Positions 45,234-55,442 are shown, numbered from the stretch's first letter. The stretch: 64,000 nucleotides of DNA from Myxacorys californica WJT36-NPBG1 (GCA_019359315.1 JAHHHO010000004.1:105274-169273); one strand, 5' to 3'. Notes: generated from the letters alone by a model not told the origin. Program-made: numbers and translations.

Positions 45234-46397
45234 TTAGGCTTTCATGGCTTTTGCAAGCTCGGCAGCCACTTCAGGACGCGAAAACTCTGGCGGGGGTAAT
45301 TCTCCCCGACGCAGCATTTCTCGCACTTTTGTTCCAGACAGATGAATGCGTTCTTCTGGTGTACTCGGACTCGTTTTTGTCGTCGCCATACCTTGAGTCC
45401 GGGTGCAGTAGAAGGCATGTTCAAACTTCATCGGCGTGATGCCTAGCGCTGCCGGATCGAACTGGTCAAAAATATACTGAGCGTCGTAAGTGCCATAGTA
45501 ATCACCAACGCCAGCGTGATCACGACCGACAATAAAGTGAGTACAGCCATAATTCTTTCTTAAGAGAGCATGGAAGATGGCTTCGCGAGGCCCGGCATAG
45601 CGCATTGCCGCTGGATTAATGCCGAGAATCACCTGATTTTTTGGGAAGTAATGCTCCAGCATAATTTCATAACAGCGCATCCGAATGTCGGCAGCGATGT
45701 CATCTTCTTTTGTTGCGCCTACAAGCGGGTGTAGAAACAAACCGTTCACCGTTTCTAGCGCACACTTAATAATGTATTCGTGAGCGCGGTGAATCGGATT
45801 GCGCGTCTGAAAGGCGACAACCGTTTTCCACCCTTTCTCTCGAAACATTTGCCGGGAGGCGGCTGGATCAATTTGATAAGTGGGAAACAGAGGATGAGCA
45901 TCCCGCTCTAGTAGCCAAACATCACCCGCCAGATTCACATTTCCCTGACCGTATACCACCGCAACGCCCGGATGCTTCTCTTCATCGGTGCGATAAACGT
46001 TAACGGCTTCGTGAGCTTTATCGTAAGTATATTTTTCCGTGAGCTGCAAAACGCCGATAAAGCGGCCTGTCAAATCATCTAGCCGGATCAAAGCACCTTC
46101 CTTTAGCGGTTCTGCAACGTCTTCGCTGACCGAAAGGGTGACAGGGATCGACCAAGGCAATCCATTGGCGAGGTGCATGTCAGTGACCACGCGATCGTAG
46201 TCCGCTTTGCCCATGAATCCGGTGAGGGGACTAAAACCCCCGATCGCAATCAGTTGCAGGTCAGATACAGCCCGTTCGTCAAGCTGCACTCTCGGCAGAA
46301 ACTCTGCTTTAGAAAGAAATTCTTCACGCTCTTGCGGCGTTGCGATGCGATTAATAAGTTGACCCCCATGAGGGGCGATGCTATCGGGATGACTCAT
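45234..46397 (-). CDS. sat: Sulfate adenylyltransferase (ATP sulfurylase)
   Basis: Sat activates sulfate to adenosine phosphosulfate in assimilation. The protein has 387 residues from the ATG at 46397 ([17 protein letters not shown], the family start). The frame continues upstream to a TTG at 46439, where an AGGAGGAG lies, so an earlier start cannot be excluded. Motifs: [13 protein letters not shown] (QxRN and HxxH of the active site), the VGATKEDDI loop, [15 protein letters not shown], and the C-terminal [19 protein letters not shown]. It lacks the APS-kinase domain of some longer forms. Confidence 0.95.
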   Translation of the reverse strand: MSHPDSIAPHGGQLINRIATPQEREEFLSKAEFLPRVQLDERAVSDLQLIAIGGFSPLTGFMGKADYDRVVTDMHLANGLPWSIPVTLSVSEDVAEPLKEGALIRLDDLTGRFIGVLQLTEKYTYDKAHEAVNVYRTDEEKHPGVAVVYGQGNVNLAGDVWLLERDAHPLFPTYQIDPAASRQMFREKGWKTVVAFQTRNPIHRAHEYIIKCALETVNGLFLHPLVGATKEDDIAADIRMRCYEIMLEHYFPKNQVILGINPAAMRYAGPREAIFHALLRKNYGCTHFIVGRDHAGVGDYYGTYDAQYIFDQFDPAALGITPMKFEHAFYCTRTQGMATTKTSPSTPEERIHLSGTKVREMLRRGELPPPEFSRPEVAAELAKAMKA

Positions 46398-46541
46398 AAG
46401 TTCCAGCCAGTAAGGGTTAAGCTCCTCCTTCTCTATCAAGAAAGGGGTCTTTATTGAGGGTAGCAGGATGTGATGCAGTTTAGAATGCCTGTTTGAAGCT
46501 AGCAGAGGGACAAGGCAGGGAACGGAAACTTGGCGTCAGTT

Positions 46542-47018
46542 TTAGCTATTGCCAAAGAGGAGCGGCAGGCTGTCTGCGATCGGGTCTTTTACGTCTTCAC
46601 CTTGAACCTGTGCCCAAAATTTGCTCAGGAAATGAATCTGCCGCAATCCAACAACCAAATTTAATCCTGGAACAAACATCCACCACACAATCAACGGTTC
46701 TTTCAACCCAGCTTGTCGATACAACGTATTGACTGTGCGATACAAGCGGAACTGTACGATATAGATCCAGATGATGCCAAGCAGCGAAACCCAAGCGAAC
46801 CCTGTTGGCACATCAGGATCAAACCTCGCTAGTGCTAGGGGAATGGTAACCCCTAAGACAAACGGCATCAAACACAGCGTTCCTGACCACCCGTAGCCGT
46901 TGTAGTGTCGCAATTCTTCTTGAATTGCCCACTTGTAATATCCGTAATACAGTAGCCCTGTAACACCAGACAGCAGAATTACAAGCCAAAGGGGACGAAG
47001 TTTACCAGCGTACGACAT
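46542..47018 (-). CDS. Four-helix membrane protein of unknown function
   Basis: The ATG at 47018 gives 158 residues with about four hydrophobic segments (about 10-28, 48-65, 75-93, 113-130). I recognise no domain with confidence; the segment PGLNLVVGLRQIHFLSKFW near the C-terminus recalls DUF4234-like membrane proteins. It lies between sat and a coiled-coil protein gene, all on the minus strand, but gaps of 145-200 nt argue against tight coupling. Confidence 0.6.
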   Translation of the reverse strand: MSYAGKLRPLWLVILLSGVTGLLYYGYYKWAIQEELRHYNGYGWSGTLCLMPFVLGVTIPLALARFDPDVPTGFAWVSLLGIIWIYIVQFRLYRTVNTLYRQAGLKEPLIVWWMFVPGLNLVVGLRQIHFLSKFWAQVQGEDVKDPIADSLPLLFGNS

Positions 47019-47221
47019 GAAGGATAAGGACAAGAAATCGATTGCTTCTTAACCAATCTTAATACAGAAACGTTTCGCCTATTTTCAGAGTTAGTCAAAG
47101 CACGGGCGATCGCTCCAGCCTTGCCTGTGCTTTGACTAAGCACTCAGTTTTTGGTGCGCTCGCCCTGCTAGCGGATATAGCAGATCATTCTCCCGCTCTA
47201 TGCTTTCGCCGCGTTCCTCCA

Positions 47222-47797
47222 TCATCTCCCCATCTGCCGCTTCATTTGTTCAATCTCTTCCTGCGTTTCCCACGTTCTAAACCTCTGCTCTAGCGGATCA
47301 CTTGCATCACGAAATGCATTTGTACTCTGATTCCATCCCGTCGTTGATGCCCAGCGTTGTTCTGCTTGTGTTGCTCGTGCCGTTTGAACTTGCGCGAGTT
47401 CTTCTTTTACTTCCTGTCTGCGCACCTGAATTTTTGGCAAAAGCTCTTCGGTTTGTTTGATGCGATCGCGCAGAACTTCCATCTGTCCCCACTTCTGGTT
47501 GCCTTCTCGTAAAAGGGATGCTTCATGCGCTTGAGCAGGCTCGGCAAGATCCATCCGCCCCGCCGCTTTTGCTTTCTCAATTCGGACATGCCAACGCTGA
47601 ATCTCCTGAGCAGTTGAGAGAATTTCGCTCTCGACTTGCTTTTCGCGCGATCGCAAGTCTGAGATCAACCGCCTTGTTTCTAACTCTTGCTCTCGGAGCT
47701 TCTCATCCAATGCTTGCAGTTCGAGATGAGGATTGTTTTTGAGAAATTCATCCAATCGATTTTCTAGAAACCGACCGAGATCATCAAACAGACCCAT
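47222..47797 (-). CDS. TIGR04376-family coiled-coil protein
   Basis: The 191-residue protein begins MGLFDDLGRFLENRLDEFLKNNPHLELQALDEKLREQE, which I recognise as the cyanobacterial TIGR04376 family. It is almost entirely helical, with long heptad-like stretches (about 28-75 and 95-145) and a hydrophilic C-terminus. No enzymatic motif is seen and the function is unknown. It resembles envelope- or cytoskeleton-associated coiled-coil proteins only in general form. Confidence 0.8.
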   Translation of the reverse strand: MGLFDDLGRFLENRLDEFLKNNPHLELQALDEKLREQELETRRLISDLRSREKQVESEILSTAQEIQRWHVRIEKAKAAGRMDLAEPAQAHEASLLREGNQKWGQMEVLRDRIKQTEELLPKIQVRRQEVKEELAQVQTARATQAEQRWASTTGWNQSTNAFRDASDPLEQRFRTWETQEEIEQMKRQMGR

Positions 47798-47899
47798 AGT
47801 GAGACTCCGATACTAGCGATTAACCTCAAGAGTAAAGCGATGGAGTACGAGCTGATCACCATCAAGCACTCTGCACTTAACTCTCACCTAATCGCTATT

Positions 47900-49054
47900 C
47901 TAGAATTTTTGCCCGGTTGAGAACGTTCGGAGTTCCCCATTTCGCCTCAGCACAATGCTACTTCCTGAAATCTCAACAATACTCCAGCCGCTAGAGCCAA
48001 TGGTTTCCCCTGTGTAGTAGCGCTGAGTCACGCCATTAGTATCGACTAAGGCCGCCGACTGGCTCGGATCAGTTGCAATCACTAGGCCCCGAATGGTGCG
48101 TTGCAACTCAGGCGCAGCTTGAGCGGCTCGCGTTGGGGAAGCTGTCGGCGGCTGAATTACGACTTGCGGACGGTTAACCGCAGGATACATTCGCTCTAAA
48201 ACACCAGAGAGCCGTGCCAAAAGTTGATTTAGCTCCTGACGTGCCGGATCGTTGACTGTAACGGAGGCTGGAGCAGTCGGAACAGCCGGGGGAGCCGGAG
48301 GAACAAAGGGAACAGAGGGAACATTAACTACGACTGGCACTTTTGGCAGCAGGGTCGAAGACTTGACGCTGCTGACTGGAACAGTAGCAAGACTGCTTTT
48401 GTAAGGAGTTGTGGCGGTTCCTACAGAGTTGCGCTCTGCGCTAATCGCGCCCGATTTTCCACTCGCTACTTTCCGATCGATAGCGTTGAGCGATCGTTGC
48501 ACATAGTCCGAGAACTGCTGATTGAGTTCAACGGGCGGTGCTTTTGCCATTGCCGCTGGGGTCACTACTTGAGGTTCTTGAGCGATCGCTTTGAAAAATC
48601 GACTCGCCATGCCTCGTTGACTGAGCCATACTGCCGCTGCCGCGATCGCAGAGGCACATAGCGCTACGACTAGAGCTTTTTGAAATACACTAGTGAGCCG
48701 AGATGGAGACGGCTTAGTGTTGATCAATTCATCAAGCTCTGGAATCGCTAAACTGTCTTCTTTGATATAGGTATTCCACTGGGGCGCTTTTGGCTGTGGA
48801 ACAATGTCTGAAAATTGTGGAGTCGGACTAAACTCAATGGGCCGTCGTTTAGCGGTTGCAATGGGTTTGAGAGGTGGTGGTGGTAGACTCCCGTCTAGCA
48901 ACCGTTCAACATCATCAAATAGGTCATCCATCAGTCGATCAGCAAATGAGTCAACCCGAGGTGGTTCTGGTGTTGCAACGGCTTGAAATGCCTTCCCAGA
49001 AGCATCTTGGGACGGGTCAAGAAGAGCCTTATTACCGCTGATGTCTTGAGGCAT
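47900..49054 (-). CDS. Single-pass protein with GspC/PilP-like C-terminal domain
   Basis: This 384-residue protein has a disordered acidic N-terminal half (about 1-118), one transmembrane helix (about 128-146), a Pro/Val/Ser-rich stretch (about 155-275), and a C-terminal beta-rich domain (about 318-384). That domain reads RGLVIATDPSQSAALVDTNG, then RYYTGETIGSSGWSIVEIS and VLRRNGELRTFSTG, a pattern like the HR domain of GspC or PilP from type II secretion and type IV pilus systems. The membrane layout (cytoplasmic N-terminus, periplasmic C-terminus) fits. The dispersed repeat at 48415 lies inside it and encodes part of AISAERNSVGTA in the linker. Confidence 0.6.
   Translation of the reverse strand: MPQDISGNKALLDPSQDASGKAFQAVATPEPPRVDSFADRLMDDLFDDVERLLDGSLPPPPLKPIATAKRRPIEFSPTPQFSDIVPQPKAPQWNTYIKEDSLAIPELDELINTKPSPSRLTSVFQKALVVALCASAIAAAAVWLSQRGMASRFFKAIAQEPQVVTPAAMAKAPPVELNQQFSDYVQRSLNAIDRKVASGKSGAISAERNSVGTATTPYKSSLATVPVSSVKSSTLLPKVPVVVNVPSVPFVPPAPPAVPTAPASVTVNDPARQELNQLLARLSGVLERMYPAVNRPQVVIQPPTASPTRAAQAAPELQRTIRGLVIATDPSQSAALVDTNGVTQRYYTGETIGSSGWSIVEISGSSIVLRRNGELRTFSTGQKF
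48415..48449 (+). repeat. Short dispersed repeat, copy 2 (inside a coding region)
   Basis: About 35 bases matching 20389-20423 without gaps, with about five differences. This copy has CAGAG-TTGCG-CTCTG, a small perfect stem. It falls in the low-complexity linker of the GspC/PilP-like protein gene, keeping the frame open. Confidence 0.65.
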
Positions 49055-49295
49055 GGCTTTGGTGTGAATGACAAATCAAAGGAACAGAAAATGCAAAGAA
49101 CACTCTGAGTCGGTCACCAAGATTCTGCAAAATTTGGCAACCTCATTTGTGCCCCTACCTCATCTCTCAAGCCTTCGTCGGCACAAGTCCAAACGGTAAG
49201 CTCTACGCGTAGTTGAGGGCGCATGTTTGCGATTATACTCGTCGAATTTGAAATGGGATCAGCTTACGGAGGGCAAATCCAGAAGTCTAGTAGAT

Positions 49296-49592
49296 CTACT
49301 GCTCTTGTGCTAAATTCTTGCTCAGGATGTCGATCGCTTGGTCGGCTGTAATGAGTCGCTTCAAAACGACTTGCCCGATCGCCGCCATCTCTGTTTCTGA
49401 CTTCGGTTTAACCTCTACCATCAGTACGGCGTCTTCAACGCGGTAAAGCCAAAGCTTTTCGCCGTTTTCCCACATGCAAACGGTCGTCTGCTCAATTTGG
49501 GGTCTATGTCGCCACGATAGTTCATTCCACAAACCGCCAAGTTCCCAAACGCGACCTACTACCCACCCATCAGTCAGAAAGAAGTATTTCAC
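49296..49592 (-). CDS. Small soluble protein of unknown function
   Basis: A 98-residue frame starting with GTG at 49592. The sequence (MKYFFLTDGWVVGRVWELGG, then WENGEKLWLYRVEDAVLMVEV) is rich in Trp and aromatic residues, with a beta-strand pattern followed by a helix (ITADQAIDILSKNLAQE). I recognise no named family. The balanced composition and isolation from other genes make it more likely real than a shadow. Confidence 0.6.
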   Translation of the reverse strand: MKYFFLTDGWVVGRVWELGGLWNELSWRHRPQIEQTTVCMWENGEKLWLYRVEDAVLMVEVKPKSETEMAAIGQVVLKRLITADQAIDILSKNLAQEQ

Positions 49593-49713
49593 AGGAATGT
49601 TTGCCTGCTAGAGTCAGCATTTGCTGTTTAACCAGTTGCTGTTTAACATAGCGTGAAAACTTGACACGCTAGTTAGAACAAAGAAGATTTGTTCGTTTTA
49701 TCCACTAGATATA

Positions 49714-49748
49714 AAAAACAGGGACGTCTATAAAACATCCCTGTCAAA
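49714..49748. terminator. Hairpin between two minus-strand genes
   Basis: An A-run, ACAGGGA, a 13-base loop and TCCCTGT (ending 49745). On the minus strand the hairpin is followed by T-rich sequence. It comes about 30 nt after the stop of the exported-protein gene at 49776, which it should terminate. Confidence 0.75.
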
Positions 49749-49775
49749 GTAAATTTTTATATGTCTTCTATCGAA

Positions 49776-50303
49776 CTACTTCCAAACGCGGTCTTGATGA
49801 TCGGCTTTGCAGGTGTTGAGAATGCGGCGATCGGTATCACTAATCTGGGAAATTTGATGAAACCCTTCGAGTCCAACAGGGGAAAGAACCGGATTGTTAA
49901 GTGATGCGACAGAGGCATTGCGCTCGAGCGTGATCGCGTAGGGATTTTCAGTCTTCTCATACGAGTTGACTACCGTTAGCGCGACTTTATTAGGTTGCAC
50001 TGAGCCATAGGTACAATCAAATGACGATCGAGGCATGTAAAGTCCGCCGATCAATTTGCCTTGCTTGACCTCAAACACAAAATACGACTTGCCAATCTGC
50101 TCAGGCTGTGAAGACTCTCCGTAGAGGTAGACTCCGTTAGGAAGCGTCGTGGTTGCTGCTGCAATCTGGGGTTTGCGAAGCGGCACAGCGTGAGATGGAA
50201 TACTCATTGCGAGTAATCCAGTCGCAACAGATAGCCCAGTTAAAAGGCGGGCGGCTGTCTTAAAAGGATTAAAAAATGTGCTGCTTGGCAGTGTCGTTTT
50301 CAT
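49776..50303 (-). CDS. Exported protein of unknown function
   Basis: This 175-residue protein has a clear signal peptide (about 1-39, SMSIPSHAVP-like cleavage region). The mature domain contains LPNGVYLYGESSQPEQIG, YFVFEVKQGKLIGGLYMPRSSFDCTYG and a C-terminal ILNTCKADHQDRVW. Two Cys residues could form a disulfide. Similar proteins occur in many cyanobacteria without assigned function. It is probably periplasmic or outer-membrane-linked. Confidence 0.72.
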   Translation of the reverse strand: MKTTLPSSTFFNPFKTAARLLTGLSVATGLLAMSIPSHAVPLRKPQIAAATTTLPNGVYLYGESSQPEQIGKSYFVFEVKQGKLIGGLYMPRSSFDCTYGSVQPNKVALTVVNSYEKTENPYAITLERNASVASLNNPVLSPVGLEGFHQISQISDTDRRILNTCKADHQDRVWK

Positions 50304-51037
50304 TACAAATGCTCTCTTAAAAAATCTACAGTCAAACTACAGTCAAAAAAGTTTCACTATATCTGCCCTGATAATTACAGGTGATTAGTGAATAGGTTAG
50401 GGGTTAGTGCAAGTATCACTACTCCTCCTATAGGTGGGATTTCGGAAAGAAATTGAAATCTAAGAGTTATATTTTCTCTTAGTACTTCAGATGTAGCGAA
50501 AGGGCAAATAGAGGTCTAGAAATCGATAGAATTTTGTGCATACGACTGATGACTCAATAAGAAGATTTACCTTCTTTGAGCAGCAGTCAATGCCATATCG
50601 CTATCAAATCATTTGTGTAGAGCTTACACAACCGAGCATCGTGACAGTCTGTGTTTTGACCCCTTTAGAAGTGCTTTCAAAACGCTTTAGAAAATGCTGA
50701 AGCTATCTATGTTGATAGTTAGCGGGCAATCAGAATCTTGCTTCTTCAATTCAGATTATCACAACCCACAGAGCGAGAAAGTTCCTCCCCAAGAAAGGTG
50801 AGCATAACTTAACATCTATTTCTATTTATTCAGGAATAAAAGCGCAAGAAGCAATTGAGGGCTACTTACAGCAGGTTGAAAAACACTTTTGAAGAACAAT
50901 ACAGTTTGTTTAGGACAGCACTGTAACTTCTAGGCCACCCTTAATTAGACCTTAGTTAGATAGGTAACAACTAGTTAAAAAAATCCTCACCCCTTTGAAG
51001 TAGAAGGGTGAGGATAAGAGACAGAATCTTAACGAGT
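50304..51037. other. Non-coding gap between the exported protein and sigma factor genes
   Basis: About 730 nt with no coding frame. It holds the promoter of the minus-strand exported-protein gene near 50304-50420 and the sigma-factor terminator at 50976-51014. The middle (50430-50930) is AT-rich and shows nothing I can name; a small RNA cannot be excluded. Confidence 0.4.
50976..51014 (-). terminator. Rho-independent terminator of the sigma factor gene
   Basis: Read on the minus strand: TCCTCACCC, a 13-base loop, GGGTGAGGA and a run of seven T. It starts about 25 nt after the sigma-factor stop. Confidence 0.9.
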
Positions 51038-52021
51038 CTAGCTGGCAATATATTCGCGGACATTGGCTTTGCGACGACGCAAGTGGTCTAACGCCTGTCG
51101 CTCAAGCTGGCGAACTCGTTCGCGGCTCAGGTTTAAGCGATCGCCAACTTTAGCAAGCGATAGCTCGTGACCATCATTTAGGCCATAACGCAGCGCTAAA
51201 ACCTCACGTTGCTGAGGAGTCAGATCGTCCATCATGCTGTTGAGGTCTTGACGGAGAAAGTCTTGAGTTAAATAGACATCAGGTGATGGTCCATCGTCTT
51301 CAAGCAACTCTTGTAGCTCAGTGTCCTGGTTGTCTCCGACACGCATATCCAGGGATACGGGTTGGCGAGACATAATCAAGAACTCGCGGATCTGCTCTGG
51401 CTCAAGCTCAAGCTCTTGAGCAATCTCAGTAGCAGACGGGCTACGTCCTAGCTGCTGAGATAACTCGCGCTGGACTTTCTTGATCTTGTTAAGCTTTTCG
51501 GTGATGTGAATTGGCAATCGGATCGTGCGGGCTTGCTGCGCGATCGCACGGGTAATGGCCTGACGAATCCACCAGTAAGCGTAGGTCGAAAACTTATACC
51601 CACGGGTTGGATCAAACTTCTCAACGCCGCGCTCTAAGCCAAGCGAGCCTTCTTGAATCAAGTCCAAGAACTCTAAATTACGCTTCTGATACTTCTTCGC
51701 AATCGAGACGACAAGCCGCAAGTTCGCCTCAATCATCTTCTGCTTGGCGCGACGACCGCGCTGAAAAATACCATTCAACTCTGACTCGCTCAGGTGAACA
51801 TGTTCAGCAAATTCTTGCTGACTTGGCTCGTGATCAAGCTTCTTGGTCAACGAGTCTTTCTTGTCTTGCAACGCCATCATCTGCTGCACCTGCTTACCGT
51901 AGAGAATCTCCTGCTCATGGGTCAGCATCGGCACACGCCCAATTTCGTGCAAGTAAGTCCGCACCATATCGGCTGAGAAGGTGGACTTGGAAGCTTTGGA
52001 TTTGGTGTTGGCAGTAGCCAT
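51038..52021 (-). CDS. Group 2 RNA polymerase sigma factor (SigB/SigD-like)
   Basis: The ATG at 52021 ([33 protein letters not shown]) gives 327 residues, a typical length for non-essential group 2 factors of cyanobacteria; the frame extends a few codons upstream. Region 1.2 starts at [11 protein letters not shown], region 2 includes [20 protein letters not shown] and [16 protein letters not shown], region 3 includes [22 protein letters not shown], and region 4 includes [11 protein letters not shown] and [19 protein letters not shown]. All are complete. Group 2 factors redirect transcription in stress, dark or nutrient limitation. Which subtype (B, C, D or E) cannot be settled by eye. Confidence 0.93.
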   Translation of the reverse strand: MATANTKSKASKSTFSADMVRTYLHEIGRVPMLTHEQEILYGKQVQQMMALQDKKDSLTKKLDHEPSQQEFAEHVHLSESELNGIFQRGRRAKQKMIEANLRLVVSIAKKYQKRNLEFLDLIQEGSLGLERGVEKFDPTRGYKFSTYAYWWIRQAITRAIAQQARTIRLPIHITEKLNKIKKVQRELSQQLGRSPSATEIAQELELEPEQIREFLIMSRQPVSLDMRVGDNQDTELQELLEDDGPSPDVYLTQDFLRQDLNSMMDDLTPQQREVLALRYGLNDGHELSLAKVGDRLNLSRERVRQLERQALDHLRRRKANVREYIAS

Positions 52022-52990
52022 GATGTGCTGTGAACTCCGTGAAAACAAACTAAAAACTGTTGCGGGGCAAAAATAGGAAGAGAAGCAGTCCGCTTACTCT
52101 ATTAGAGTAAGGAATGGACTGTAGAGCTTCATCTCTCGGTATAAGGAGATGAATGCTACGAATCCTAAGGAATCGTGACGAAACGAAAGAAGTAATGGTT
52201 CACTGAATCTGGTTTAGAAGCTAGGGAGTGGCGATCGCGAATGAGTCTCGTAATGAGCTGTAGATAAATTGACACTGAACTGTAGCGTGGTGGAGCGGTG
52301 CTATCTCGAAATCAGTTCGACTTCAGGTTATGCTCTAATGATATAGCAAATTTTTCGGAAAGTAAAGGGTTTGAACCTACTTCTAGAGGTAATTTTTTCC
52401 AGCCGCTGACGGAGCAGAAAAACATACTTGGCAAAGGATACAGCATGACTGAACCACTCCACAAACTGCGTTCTTTATCATCATGAATGTTCAGATGGAG
52501 TTTGAATAGAGAGCATTAAGGGGGATAACCGAACCTTTCTAAAGCGATCTTGTAGGGCAATCTGAATGAACCTTTTTGGGGGCGTTCTGAATGCTGGAAC
52601 CCATTGGCAGATAGGTTTCCTGCGATCGCTTAAATCCTGATTCCTGAGAGTTTGACTTAAAAATGATGCGATAAATAATTAAAGATTACGCTCTAGAACT
52701 AATGTATGAAATTCTTGTGTCATTGAGATGGCAATTGAATAGCCCTACAGTGAAACTTTGTGAATTACTATCGACCAAAATTGAGTTTGACCTAAAGATT
52801 AGAGTCCTTTTTTTTATAGCTGAAAATAGACTCTAGAAAGTAAAAGAAATTCTGTTGATTTAAAAAGGGCGGTAACAGCGCACTCGGTGACAGATGTAAC
52901 AGGTGAATTACTAATCGGCGGCGGTTACTTGCGTATGTCGCCAACGCTCTGAAAGGAGCCGTGGGCTTCCCCTTAAACGGGTTGATGAAC
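52022..52990. other. Long non-coding region upstream of the sigma factor gene
   Basis: About 970 nt. A possible hairpin TTCATCTC...GAGATGAA occurs near 52128-52153 in the leader of the minus-strand sigma gene. Small open frames here (for example 52298-52486 plus, and one at 52792-53079 minus that overlaps the pseudogene in another frame) have no coding signature. I see nothing else that can be named. Confidence 0.4.
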
Positions 52991-54040
52991 TCAATCAGAA
53001 ATCTTAACCTTTCCTGCCTTGTCCTGCTCCAATCCAGTCTCCAGACCAATGACCGCTGCGATAAACGCCGCATGAACAAACGTTTGAGGAAAGTTGCCTA
53101 ACATTTGTTTTGTCTGGGGATCTACCTCTTCAGCAAAAAATCCTAAATCATTTGCACAAGCTAACGCGGCATCAACGATCGTGCGAGCACGTTGAAAGTC
53201 GCGGCGAGCAACCTAATATTGAGCGACCCAAAGCGTACCTGCTAAAAATGCCCCTTCTTGCTGAGAGTCAGCATTTTCTAGATGCTGTCGGTATAGATTC
53301 CCGCTTGCGTAGTTACGTTCTAGCGCGTCAATCGTCGCGACCATCTCGGGTGTAGTCAGGAGCCGTGTATGCCCAAACGGGAAATAGAGCGGCGGAGACA
53401 TCGACTGCTTCACTGTCCGCAAAAGCAGCATAAGCCCCCTCAGAGGTCAAACAATGGCGCGCCACAAAACGGCGAATCGCTTGCTCTGCCGCCCGCCAGC
53501 GACGAGCTTGAGCGTCGGTCTTGGCAAAATCAGCAATGTGCATCAAACCACAAGCCGCAAGCACTTTACCAACCGTGTAATGTTCCTTTGACTCTTCTTC
53601 CCAAATGCCGTGATCTGCCTCGCTCCAATGGTCTGCTAAATAATCCGCAACCTTTTCTACAACTGACCAATGCTCATCGGTCTGAAAGTGGCTATAAATC
53701 AGCTTAGCAACTAATAAAACATTACCAAGAGCATCAAGCTGCAATTGAGATTTTGCACGATTGCCGATGCGGACAGGTTGGCTGTTGCAGTACCCAGTGA
53801 AATCGAGTTCTACTTCGTCAGAAACAGTCAAGATTCCCCACGATTTATTAGATCAAGTAAGGATGCAAACAAAGATGGAGAGTCAAATCGTTCTGGACAG
53901 TACCACACGACCGAACCCAACGTTGTGATCAAGGCAGAAGTGCAGCGATCGCCAATCACAGCCAAGTCGCGAATTTTCGGAAAGCGGTTTGTCATCTTGA
54001 GATTAGAGTTTACTTGCACTTTGGGGAGACTGATCTTCAC
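52991..54040 (-). pseudogene. GH15 glucoamylase-type gene, broken
   Basis: From 54040 the frame gives the N-terminus of the family (FPKIRDLAVIGDRCTSALI, then GSVVWYCPERFDSPSLFA). It breaks off near 53830 and resumes in another frame in the middle of the catalytic (alpha/alpha)6 domain (PVRIGNRAKSQLQLDALG, then HWSEADHGIWE), so roughly 230 codons are missing. A +1 insertion (an extra T near 53355) shifts the frame after WAYTAPD. A TAG (about 53216) interrupts QY/VARRDF. The C-terminal NFPQTFVHAAF segment then runs to 52991. Intact relatives are about 600 codons. The fragments keep good family identity, so decay is fairly recent. Confidence 0.88.
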
Positions 54041-54197
54041 TTTTTAGGAAACATCCAACAGTTTGTCTGTTTAAGACCCGTTCCAGTTAAAGTTCGAGTA
54101 CTCCATCTCCAAAGTCTAGCTCAGTGCAAACGGCTAGATTAGGATGTTGGGAATAAGCTCTCATACGCGCTTCTTTGAATCTTGCATTGTCTTAAAC

Positions 54198-55325
54198 CTA
54201 AGCTTCAAGCAACTTTTGCACCGTCCACCACCATAGATTCCGTCCATTAATCTTGTTCCAGTACCAATACTCACAGCCCCATAGCAAGACCCTGCTGTAA
54301 CCGATATCTGTAAGAGCAGCGACGATATATTCCACTCGCTTCGGGGTGGAACTTAGATAATCAGTTTTACGAGTCGCAACTAATTCATGAGGCTCCCAAG
54401 GTTCTGCCTGTGCCTCGGCAATCCAATCTTCTTTCCCCATGTGTACCAGCATCTTCTGCCATTCCTTTAGCTTTGTCCGATAGGCTTCTTCAGGTTCTAG
54501 GTAGGCGGGGGAGTGGCCTATTGGCACTTTCGTATAAACATTCATCCCGACAGCATCGGCTAGAGCAAGGCTTTCTCGAAAGGCACGATCGTCTTCAGCG
54601 TCATCAGCAGTAGGCAGGGTCAAGGAGTTGGTCATCAATACTTTTTGTTGAGGAAGGGCTAACGATCGCACGAGTTCAACTTCCCGGCGCACAAAGCCGT
54701 AGCTGAGGTAGCGCCCTGCCGTAATATCTAAGCGAGTAAAGGGTTCGTTCTCAACCTGCCAGTACTTTAGACTAGGGGCATGACGTGTGTGCTTCACAAG
54801 CGTTTCGATGAACTGGAGTGTGTGATCTGCAATCTGCTCATTGCGGTCTAGCGGCTTTGGATTGCCAGACGTATCACAGCGATCGCTGAGCCACTTTGGA
54901 AAATGAAATTCGGGCCAACGAGGTGATTTCATTCCAACCGTCAGTACTACAGCAATTCCCTGCCGATGACTTTCATCGAGCAACCAATCCAAGATTGTGA
55001 AATCAAACTGGTTCTTAAGCGGTTCGATTTCATTCCAGTAGCTACACAGCCGAATATAGTCAAACCCCAGTGAGCAAATGTGGCTGAAGGATTTTTGGTA
55101 GTCTAATCCTAAGTAGCGGCACTGGAGTTGGCTGAATGTCGTTCCCAAGTATACAGGTCGTTTGCGGCTTGCGGTCTGAGGGGAGAGTTGAGCCAGAGAA
55201 GCCGCTTTAGTCCGGTCAGCACTCAATGCCATCAAAGCGGAAACGCTTGATCCGAGAAAAAGCGTGAACTGTCTACGGGTCAGGCGTGGCTCAGTAGTAA
55301 AGTTGGTTTTTTCGATTCGCTTCAT
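54198..55325 (-). CDS. Clan GH-A glycosidase-like protein with Tat signal
   Basis: The 375-residue protein begins with a twin-arginine motif (LTRRQFTLFLG, residues 15-25), so it should be exported folded. The (betaalpha)8 domain has LGFDYIRLCSYWNEIEP, AVVLTVGMKSPRWPEF, and WQVENEP, where Glu194 is the candidate acid/base. A later Glu in WIAEAQAEPW is the candidate nucleophile. This is the layout of clan GH-A cellulase/mannanase/galactosidase-type enzymes; the family and substrate cannot be set by eye. Together with the neighbouring GH15 remnant, the SGNH hydrolase and the PA14 protein, it suggests a role in polysaccharide turnover. Confidence 0.8.
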   Translation of the reverse strand: MKRIEKTNFTTEPRLTRRQFTLFLGSSVSALMALSADRTKAASLAQLSPQTASRKRPVYLGTTFSQLQCRYLGLDYQKSFSHICSLGFDYIRLCSYWNEIEPLKNQFDFTILDWLLDESHRQGIAVVLTVGMKSPRWPEFHFPKWLSDRCDTSGNPKPLDRNEQIADHTLQFIETLVKHTRHAPSLKYWQVENEPFTRLDITAGRYLSYGFVRREVELVRSLALPQQKVLMTNSLTLPTADDAEDDRAFRESLALADAVGMNVYTKVPIGHSPAYLEPEEAYRTKLKEWQKMLVHMGKEDWIAEAQAEPWEPHELVATRKTDYLSSTPKRVEYIVAALTDIGYSRVLLWGCEYWYWNKINGRNLWWWTVQKLLEA

Positions 55326-55442
55326 CGTCGGCGCGTCAAACCTTTATCTCAAAAATTGTTACATTTGCGACATCTTATACACCGGAATTTTAGGTATGAG
55401 TAAGCTTTAAACAGTTCAATCTTAAGAATGACTTTTTAGTCC

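Noticed and set aside
52792..53079. 95-codon minus-strand frame
   Set aside because: It runs out of frame across the C-terminal segment of the GH15 pseudogene, whose family match lies in a different frame.
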